Assembly (NCBI RefSeq): GCF_019578655.1 | Contig: NC_063264.1 | Span: 19,952,429 to 20,016,428, forward strand | Reading direction: 5' to 3' | DNA: 64,000 nucleotides | Source of the DNA: Ricinus communis | Lineage: Eukaryota > Streptophyta > Magnoliopsida > Malpighiales > Euphorbiaceae | Shown: one piece after another, positions 56,203 to 64,000 of the stretch | How positions within the stretch are numbered: position 1 is the first letter of the stretch | Layout: every line of letters starts with the position of its first letter | Translations under genes and position numbers: made by a program | Notes under the pieces: generated by a model | Database searches by the model: none | The model's input: only the letters and a program-made list of their open reading frames with translations | What the model was told of the DNA's origin: nothing

Positions 56203-56697
56203 TATTAACTATAGTTAATAATGTGATATATGTTCCACATGGAATAGAATAAGAATTAAAGTATTTAAAAGTGCCTTTGTTGGATAAGGTGACTTTTGCA
56301 AAAGGATGCCTTTGTTCAATAAGGTTTCTATCATGAAATGGTGCCTTTGTTCAATAAGGTATCTATTACAAAAGGATAACTTTGTGTTCATTGTGAAAGA
56401 ATGCCTTTAATAAGGTGTCTATTACGAAATGATACCTTTGTTCGATAAGAAGTCTATAAATATGACTTTGTAAGCTATTGAAAACTAACCTCTTCTTTTC
56501 CTTTTCTTTTGAAAAAGAAAATTAGAAACATATACTTTCTATTCTTGGGAGAATATCAGTTTATTGCAACTGCTATTTTGTGGCTTTGTTTAATCCTTTA
56601 AAAAGTTTACCTATTAACTAGTTTGCAATATAATAGGGGCATAATTTCTTTAAAAATAGAACTATCACATTCAAAGCCTTTTAAAAATTATCCAATA
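56203..56697 (+). repeat. Copia F 3' LTR
   Basis: The partner of 40284-40769, about 495 bp, with the same degenerate 35-bp array at 56265-56450. Its first base pair reads TA rather than TG. Confidence 0.85.
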
Positions 56698-57423
56698 TTG
56701 TCATCGAGATTTATGTTAGAAAAATAATTAAATCTTAAAATACCAATTACATTTTCTCTTTGTTTATTAAAAATCTCTAACCCCTTTTCGGGGACTTTCC
56801 TCTACTATTTATAGAAGAGGAAAACCCTAGGAAAGTTACTAATAATTAGAGTGATAAATATTGACTAATTAGAGATAATCTAAAAGAAGATTTTAATGAT
56901 AATTAAAAAAGTCATGATAATTCTTATAAAAAATAAAATTTAATATTATCATTCATAATTTTTAATATCATCCAAAATTACTCAAAAATTCTTGATATAC
57001 AAAATTAAAAATCTTCTTAATTTAATGATATTGATCTAAGAAAACAATATTACAAATTATATAAAAAGAATATGTACTTAAAAATACTAAGAAAACAATA
57101 AATGTAGCACTAAATTTTTTTGGATAGATATTGATCTCTTTTAGACTTAATCTCTCTAATTGATTATACAAGAATTCTATTAGATGCTTGATACGAACTG
57201 AACAAATATCTAATTATGTTGGAGAGCACAGTAAACTAATTATTTTAATAAATATTTCAACTTTGTGAATCAGAACATTATTATTCAATAAACTTTTTAA
57301 ATAAGAGAATACGAGGAATTAGATGTCTTATGCGGGTTTAAAAATAATTAGATGTTTATCTTAAATAATTTTTGCTTGTATTACACAATAGACGTCTAAT
57401 AAATAAGATGATAGTATCAAATA
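56698..57423. other. Unassigned AT-rich spacer
   Basis: No coding sequence, LTR or TIR was recognised. A CCTAGGGTTTTCCTC-type inverted segment lies near 56800-56830. This is old flanking DNA between Copia F and the hAT element. Confidence 0.5.
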
Positions 57424-58289
57424 TAAAGCTGAGCACAAACCAGTCCAATTCGGTTATCTATAAATCACCAGTATCATACCAAACCTCGGTTGTTTTAAAA
57501 TTGAAGGTACCAGTACTGTAACAAACATAAAAGGATCTGTACCGTATTGTACCAATTTTTACGGTTAAATACGGTTCGGTTCGATGCTATTTTCGGTTCT
57601 AAAATATTTAAAAAAAAACACATTTAATCTCATCTTTGATCAAATACATTTAGAGAAAATATGATTACCAATCTAAAGAAAGTAGCATGAAAATCTGAAC
57701 TAGAATTGCAATCACATTCTTGAACAGCCTATTTTGCAATTCAGTCACTTGCAAATATAATAATCCATTCAATGTTCAAATACAAACCATTAAAATATAT
57801 GTTACTGCTAGCATAAAAATATTTTGCAGATGGCAATCATTAAAATAAATAAATTTATAAATTTTATGTAGCACTAAAATACAAGTCCAAAACATTATAA
57901 CAGCTCTAAAGAGTACAAACTGCAATTTAGAACAGCAATATAACAACTCCAAATCCAAAAAAATAATATCAACTCCACAAGAGAAGAGCATCAATAACAC
58001 AAGTACTAACCCCAACAATTGTAAAAAAAAAAAGCACGTCAACTAATAAAATGAACCATAGTTTTTTTATAACTTAATTTTAACCAAAATTAAATTAACA
58101 ATACTATATATCTATACACAAAATTAGCAAAAGAATGTTATTACCTCCCCTCAAAATTAGCACTCCATATTTAATCTTGGCATAAGCGACTCACCAATCT
58201 CAGGATCTTGAATAATTTATGCAATAAAAGTAAAAAATTATATCAACAAAACTTAACAACATCAACAATAAACAAACATATGTAAGAAG

Positions 58290-58454
58290 TAAAGAAATGT
58301 TATCTGACTCTATGCTTTTAATATTTTCTAGTGATTCTTCTAATTGGATAGGTTTATTTGAACTTCTAAGCCAATCTTGACAACAAATGAGGACCTCCGT
58401 TGTTGTAGGAAGTAAAGAACTTCTATATTGATCTGCAGTTCGTCATCCAGTACT
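58290..58454 (-). pseudogene. hAT transposase C-terminal dimerisation domain
   Basis: On the minus strand this reads an STG...R segment, then YRSSLLPTTTEVLICCQDWL and RSSNKPIQLEESLENI. It corresponds to the hAT C-terminal dimerisation domain (usually ...GGRVLD.YRSSL.P..VEALIC..DWLR). One stop lies in the first residues. Relative to the larger part at 61480, roughly ten residues of the TVASESAFS stretch are missing at the element K junction. Confidence 0.87.
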
Positions 58455-58597
58455 AAATAAAAATTAAATAAAATATGAAAACTAAAACTGATAAAATGTT
58501 TCAAAACGAAAGGTTAGAATATTAAAAATGAAAAATAAAATTTGGGGTGCTTCCCAAAAGCGCTTCTTTTTTATGTGATGAGTCTTCTTAGCTGGAC

Positions 58598-59752
58598 TCA
58601 TGGTGAAAAGCAAACGGGTGTGATCGACGACCATCCATCCTTCTTCCAAGCAAATGGCATTAAGTATCCACTTAGAGGGATAATCGTCAATTTCCTCTTC
58701 CCGACTGTCAAGCAAGCTGCCAGTATGATGGGCAAAACTCGCTCCTCATATATTTGCACATAGTCATAATGCTCTAGGGGCTCTTCCAATTCGAAAGATG
58801 AAGTTTCACCAATTGGAAGGATCGACGGTTGGGCAATTTCTTCAAGAATGTCAATGATCTTCTCCAATCCTTGGCTTGGTTCACTTGCTAGAAGAAACTC
58901 GAGCTTCTCCAAGACTTCTTCATTGGATAACTTGTGCTCATCTTCCATCATCGAAGGGACTTGTGGAAAATCCACCAAAAATTCTTGTAATTGCAACTCA
59001 GCCTCATCAGCTGTACGTTCCTGTTGGTAATCTTTCAGAGGAATCATGTTCGCCTCTTCCTTTTCTAGTTCTATCTTCATGTTCAAGGAGTCCTCCTACA
59101 CATAAGCATCATCATCAAACATAGTAGATAAACCAGAAAAATTCTCACCAGAATGCAAAATGATGGCACTCAAATGTTCCTCAGATTCAGTAGTGTTTGA
59201 TAGAGTTTCCCATTGTTCTACAGCTAGTAACTTGAAGATCAAGCCCACTTGATGCTCTATGTTTTAAATCAAGGCTTGTTGACTTTCAAGTACCCTCTCT
59301 GTTTGTTGAAATCTATCCTCAAGACTTGTAAAGAACCTCATCATCAACTTCTCTAATACTAACTCTTCATCTTGAGTTGAAGGTGCAAGACTAGGCTGCT
59401 GATGTAGTTGCTGAAATCTTGGTGGTTCTTGGCCATTTAAGCTCCATTCAAAGGGTGAATGAGTGCTCCATTCTTGATTGTAGGTGCTTTCATATGAGTT
59501 ATTTAGCCAACTTCCCATATAATTCACTTGTTCACAATTATAAGAATAATGAGCAAAATCACTACATAATGGACAATTATTACTCAAATGTAAACCACAA
59601 CAAATTTCACAAAAAACTTGAGATGAAAGGATAGGAGTGGAGAGTTGATCGGTCGCCCTGCAAAACGATTCTACTCGAGCTTCTAAGGCTGCACGGGTAT
59701 CCCAATTTTTTAGCACTCTCTTAGTCCCTGATCCCATTCTCCAATGCGTCAT
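58598..59752 (-). pseudogene. Element K gag-like gene, Athila type; best-kept copy of its 3' half
   Basis: The first open part, from 59752, reads ARVESFCRATDQLSTPILSS, CEICCGLHLSNNCPLC near 59600 and STYNQEWSTHSPFEWS, up to a stop at about 59265. After a shift and a second stop near 59095, a 162-codon frame to 58598 reads acidic EEANMIPLKDYQQER, FLVDFPQVPSMMEDEH, then LEEPLEHYDYVQIYEERVLP and LTVGKRKLTIIPL. The last part resembles the stretch in front of reverse transcriptase in Ty3/gypsy pol (ELKPLP.HLKY.YL...LPVII...LT), as I recall it. Confidence 0.74.
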
Positions 59753-59904
59753 ACAAAGAGTTTGAATTTAGCATTGAACCCCTTTATCATTTACTACTTG
59801 AATCATAAACTTAAACTAAATAAATACGTATAAAAGAAAAATAAATAAATAAATAAAATGGCTAAAGTAACAAATACCAAATTTCACTATAGTTTTCAAA
59901 CAGT

Positions 59905-59921
59905 CCTTGGCAACAGCGCCA
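59905..59921 (-). other. Element K primer binding site, tRNA-Asp type
   Basis: On the minus strand TGGCGCTGTTGCCAAGG lies just inside the LTR. It is the tRNA-Asp complement with a few changes. Confidence 0.78.
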
Positions 59922-59927
59922 AAAACT

Positions 59928-61475
59928 TAATGGTTACTACTTATGCAGCTACAATCTAAGGCAATGAACTTATCGATGCAATCTAGCACTCATGGCGAGT
60001 ATCAAGGTCGTATTCCTTGGGAAAGTGAAAGCCCAGAGTTACTTCTTTGTTCTCTGTTATATTAGCCTAAAATGAATGATGAATTATTTCTAAACTAACT
60101 AATAACTACAAGCTGAGTACTAAGGGAGATGCAGGAATAAATGGATAAATGAAACAACCAAGACAAGAAAGCAACCCAGAGGGAACCTAAACTAGTTAGC
60201 AATCAAACTAAAGGTACAAGGTTGATGAGTCCAATTATGCTACCCGTGGACGAATTCTTAATTGAATTCGATTTCTCTCTCGAGATAACCGAATTCCTAA
60301 ACTCAAGAATCTAAAGTTGGAATCTCTTCCTAACGATTGATTTTTAAATTAGCATTAAGCTTTAATCCGCCTCTATTAAGCTTTGTTAATTCTTAATCCG
60401 GCTAGTTGATTATCCTTATCTTTAAGTGATTATTAACCAATTCTTGCTATTCAAAATTCCAATCGCCAAATGGATTTCTCAATCATATAAAGTAATCTAA
60501 ACATCACAATTCACAACATCTCATGAATAATGCATCATCTTATTAATAATAAAAGCAAGAAAAATACAAAAAGGAACTCAAACAATCCAACAATTTAGTA
60601 CTAAGCCAACATAGTAAAAAAATCCCAATGGATTTAATCAATCTAGCTAAACATGTTCACCTTTAAAATAACTAGAAAATTAATTATAATGAAAGAATAA
60701 CAAAAATGGAACATATATGCCATTTTCTCTCGAATCGGATGAACAGCTCCAAATCTGAATCAGCACTACAATCGGTCTTTCCAATTGCCTCTCGAATTGT
60801 TTCACTACTCTTTTTGCACTCGGAGTCTTGCGATTCCGGATTGTTCCTCTCTGCAACTCTCTCCCGAACTCAGTACTATGCAAAAACAAAACCAGCCGTC
60901 GGGGCTCTCTCTCCTTGCTTAGCTAACCTTAGCTCCAGAAATATTTTTCCATATATATTTTTCTCAGAATAGCCGGAGTCCAGGCAATGCTGAAGCTTCG
61001 AATCTCATCATATTTGTCTCAGCACGGCCGTGGTTATGGTCGTGCTGGTCAACACGGCCGGAGTCCAAGCTGTGGTGAAGCTTTGAATCTCACCAATTAG
61101 GGTTTCTTCATGGTTGTGCCCCTGCCGATGCTGTGCCACCACGGGCCGTGGTGGCCTCAGAAACCATGCCCAAAACACCAATTTCAAGGATCAAAAGCCA
61201 ATGGTTGGTCACGGCTAGAGTCCAGGCTGTGCTGATCAGCACGGCTTTGACCTAAGCCGTGCTCAATGTATGCACTGCGAGCTCTTGTCCGATCTTGATG
61301 AATTCCCGTCCATTTTTGCATGCATCTATTGCTCAAACATTGATGATGGTCCTATAAATTCTCCTAAAATGCAAAAGAACACAAAACACGGGTGATCTTG
61401 GAATAAAAGCACAATAATTGCTAAAAAAAATATGCAATAATATGCAAGCAAATATGTGTAAAACTATGTACATCA
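59928..61475 (-). repeat. Element K 5' LTR
   Basis: In forward coordinates it runs from TAATGGTTACTACTTATGC to ATGTACATCA. The half next to the interior matches the element C LTRs (for example TTAATCCGCCTCTATTAAGC). The U3 half is divergent, and its palindromes use CAGCACGGCCGTGG-type words at 61018-61265. Confidence 0.85.
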
Positions 61476-61479
61476 GATA

Positions 61480-63478
61480 CCTTACTGAATTCACCTTTAA
61501 CCATTGCTAAAATATCGAAATCAATGGTGTATTTTTTTGCAAATTCTTCGAAGTACCTATCTAACTCAGATTTCTTAGACAAATTCTGTTATGTTTCTTC
61601 CTCTAGAAAGAACTCATCAATCTCTTATTTGTTTCCGCATCACTTAATCCACTATCATATGCAGATTTCTTTGAGCTCCCTACAACTTCAGCCATATATA
61701 ATTGATCCTCAATTATCTTTTATTCATCCACCATCAACTCTAAAGTTGTTTTCACCCTTTTTTTCAAATTTTTTGCCTCATCTTCACCATAATGAATGGT
61801 ATACTTAGCTTTCAAGTACTTTAATTTACACCTAGGATCCAAAGCAACAGCCAAAAATAACATAGCATTCATTTTATCTAAAGAACTCCAATATTTGTCA
61901 AATTTAGCTCGCATTTCAATGGTCATTTCACTTAGCTCACTATCCTTGCTAATTTTAGAAGCATCTAGTTCTTTTAAAATCTTTATCACCTCCGAAAAAT
62001 AAAGATTTGAAGTAGAATATAACATACCAAATAGTTTGCAAGTAGCATCATAGAATTTTTTAAGAAACTTTATTAGCATCTTAGCTTTAGTCCAATCTAC
62101 TTCACTAGGCAAATCATCACTAAAATCAGCCAGGAATTTGGAGTTTACGTCCTCCAACATATCAAAATCCTTTTGATAGCCCAAAGCACAATCTAACATC
62201 AAATAAGTTGAATTCCACCTAGTTAGGCAATCTAACTGTAAAGAGGACTTATTCTTTAAATTTGCTAACTCGCAAGCCTTCTTAAATAGATCCATTCTTT
62301 GATGACTACTTCTAATGTACTTCATAACATCTCTATTTTTTTAATGAAAACTTGAGATATTTGAAGTCCATCTTTCACCATTAATTGAAGAATATGAGCA
62401 AAACCTCATGTGAAATGCATCTCCATACAAAATAAATGCATTTTTCTTTAATAATCTTTTCTTCAATTATTGAATAGCAGTGTAATTACTAGATGCATTA
62501 TCAACAGTTATGCGCATGACCTTTTTTATACCCCATTCCTCCATATAAGCATCTACTGCATTACCTATATCTATACCCCTATGACTCTTAACAACACAAA
62601 ATTCAATATCCTTTTATGCATATTCCAATCAGCATCTATAAAATGAGCAGTCAAACAAAGATAGCTTAAATTTTGCATACTTGTCCAAGTACCAGTGGTC
62701 CAAGAGACTCTTTGACATTGTGTTACAATAATGGCTTTCAATTTTTTTCCTCCTTAGCAAACAAAGTGAAACAATCCCTCACAATGATGAATCTAGAAGG
62801 AATTATAAAATCAGGTACAGCAACTTGAATAAATTCTCTAAACCCTTCCCTTTCCACAAATCTAAAGGGTAATTCATCATTAATTATCATTCGAACTAAT
62901 GCTTTGCTACAAGCTTCTTGATCAAAATACCAAGCTCCAATCTTAGGACTTTCTATATTTATGGACTTTAAGAATGTTAGAATCTTTTGTGATTTGTCCT
63001 TCTTATTTTCTGCATCAATCAACTGTTGTTTATGAGGAAATTTTTTACAGGTTACTCGCAAGTGTTTCCTAAGACCCGAAGTTCCCATGGCACTACCACC
63101 TTAGTAATTCTTACCATACTATAAACATCTAACTCTACTCGTCTCTTTACCATCAGGGTTCTTAATTTTCTCAAAATGCAACCAAACAAATGACCTAGTT
63201 TTTCTAGGAGGGGAAGTTGGTGGATTAGCGGTGTTAGTACCTTCATTAGTAGTGTCAACAATCTGCATTTCTTTTTCTATTGGTGGCGGACATGGATGTT
63301 TACTTGAACAGGCAACGTTACTGTTATTGCCAGCAGATGAAACATTATTTTCCGATGGAGGTGAAATTGAAGCTAAGCACAAGCCATCACTATTTGAAGA
63401 AGTAGGATCAGTTGTTTTCCTTTTCTTAGTGATGGATAGTTGGGTAACTCCATGTTTTACCATCTTTATAAACTGCAA
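61480..63478 (-). pseudogene. hAT transposase: BED finger and catalytic region
   Basis: The N-terminus begins near 63478 with a serine- and proline-rich stretch. A BED-type finger follows: FVWLHFEKIKNPDGKETSRV near 63195 and SGLRKHLRVTCKKFP near 63080. The hAT core shows ARALVRM/IINDELPFRFVEREG near 62890, VDNASSNYTAIQ near 62500, and an open segment from 62325 with RTRWNSTYLML-like LTRWNSTYLMLDCAL near 62225, AVALDPRCKLKYLKAKY near 61845 and LELMVDE near 61722. Frames change and stops occur between 62740 and 62330. The transposase would cut and rejoin the element ends; this copy cannot. Confidence 0.88.
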
Positions 63479-63489
63479 AATATAAGATA

Positions 63490-64000
63490 AAGTTAAGTTA
63501 AAGCTTAATTGTTATATTCCTGTCATGTAGTGCAAGGTTAATAGGATTGTGTCTACTTATGCAGCATGCTTCTTTCTATTTGCATGTGTTCAAAAGATGC
63601 ATATCTGTTATCACTGCAATTGTGTGAGGGATGAGTTGATATACTGAAATTAATCTTTGCTTTTCACATTTTACTGAAAATGTAACAGGAAGATGAGTAA
63701 ATCAAGGCAGTGGATGAATAAAGCATAAGTTCTAATTTGCATGAATCTCTAAATTTGACATGAGACTTTTAAGTCTAGTTGACAAAGCGTAGTTTTTGTT
63801 CTCAGTTTTCTACGATTGTGAATAGGTTTCCATTTCATAATATACTCTTTAAGTCTTGTCAATTTTTAATCTGTTAATAGTTAATGGCTTCTACAGTCTT
63901 TGCTAGCAATACATGACAATACTATCTCAGTAGTGAATGATGTCTAGTCCCTGTATGAACCCTGCAAAACTAAAAGGAACACACTCTTAAATGACTAGGA
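63490..64000. other. Probable 5' leader of the hAT element
   Basis: No protein-like frame was seen. The region lies upstream of the transposase start on the minus strand, and probably holds its leader, possibly with an intron, and the start of the element. No terminal inverted repeat was recognised before the window ends. Confidence 0.45.

Larger units (their letters stand above)
40284..56697 (+). mobile_element. Copia F: Ty1/copia element carrying three nested insertions
   Basis: LTRs 40284-40769 and 56203-56697 (about 490 bp) flank copia gag, protease, integrase, reverse transcriptase and RNase H. Pentamers TTGTT (40279-40283) and TTGTC (56698-56702) fit a target duplication with one change. 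Element G lies in gag, element H in RNase H, and solo LTR I within H. When these are set aside the element is about 5.2 kb. Frameshifts and a deletion in reverse transcriptase make it inactive. Confidence 0.9.
58455..61475 (-). mobile_element. Element K: truncated non-autonomous Athila-like element inside the hAT
   Basis: The 5' LTR (59928-61475), primer site and gag-like gene match elements C and G. On the far side the match ends at 58455, so the 3' half and 3' LTR are missing, together with about 30 bp of the hAT. No target duplication can be seen. A deletion after insertion explains both losses. Confidence 0.85.
57424..64000 (-). mobile_element. hAT transposon J, interrupted by element K; 5' end beyond the window
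   Basis: The terminal region at 57424 reads AAAGCTGAGCACAAACC followed by several CGGTT/GGTTCGG words within 180 bp, a layout known from hAT ends. The transposase on the minus strand spans 63478 to about 61480 and, after element K, 58454 to about 58290. The opposite terminal repeat is not visible before base 64000, so the 8-bp target duplication cannot be tested. It belongs to the BED-finger group that includes RICESLEEPER and DAYSLEEPER relatives. Confidence 0.82.

Noticed and set aside
57776..58042. Hydrophobic 88-codon minus-strand frame in the hAT 3' region
   Set aside because: It lies downstream of the transposase C-terminus with no conserved segment; its hydrophobicity follows from T-rich sequence.

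Overview
The window looks like nuclear DNA of a eudicot flowering plant. It is AT-rich, holds a plant glutamate receptor-like (GLR) gene with GT-AG introns, and is otherwise packed with nested plant retrotransposons and one hAT transposon. The species cannot be fixed from the sequence; the Malpighiales (for example the spurge family) is only a guess. The single ordinary gene is the clade II-type GLR at 4058-7932 (five exons, + strand). It is complete except for one extra base in exon 4. Bases 1-3975 upstream are AT-rich intergenic DNA.

From about 8.1 to 39.15 kb lies one LINE retrotransposon on the minus strand, cut into five pieces. Read from its N-terminal side these are 38545-39150, 28203-29104, 19566-19783, 13968-14594 and 8362-9055. 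They give reverse transcriptase, zf-RVT and RNase H in the correct order. Four LTR retrotransposons sit in the cuts: Copia A (9056-13967), Copia B (14595-19565), element C (19784-28202, minus strand) and Copia D (29110-38544). Copia D itself contains Copia E (31082-35865, minus strand).

From 40284 to 56697 lies Copia F. Its gag is split by element G (41472-47466, perfect 5-bp target duplication). Its RNase H is split by the small element H (50291-55479, minus strand). One LTR of H holds a 2.3-kb solo LTR, I (52758-55085, perfect 5-bp duplication). From about 57424 to the window end lies a hAT transposon, J (minus strand, BED finger plus transposase), split by a truncated element K (58455-61475).

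C, G and K are one family: long LTRs, a tRNA-Asp-type primer site, an Athila-like gag remnant and no polymerase, so they are non-autonomous. Their U3 regions carry arrays of a GC-rich palindrome. Copy C also has a GC-rich Athila ORF-1-like cassette with what looks like its own TATA box and leader intron. This family is the most unusual thing in the window. All mobile-element genes carry stops, frameshifts or deletions, so none is likely to be autonomous now. No tRNA, rRNA or CRISPR was seen.
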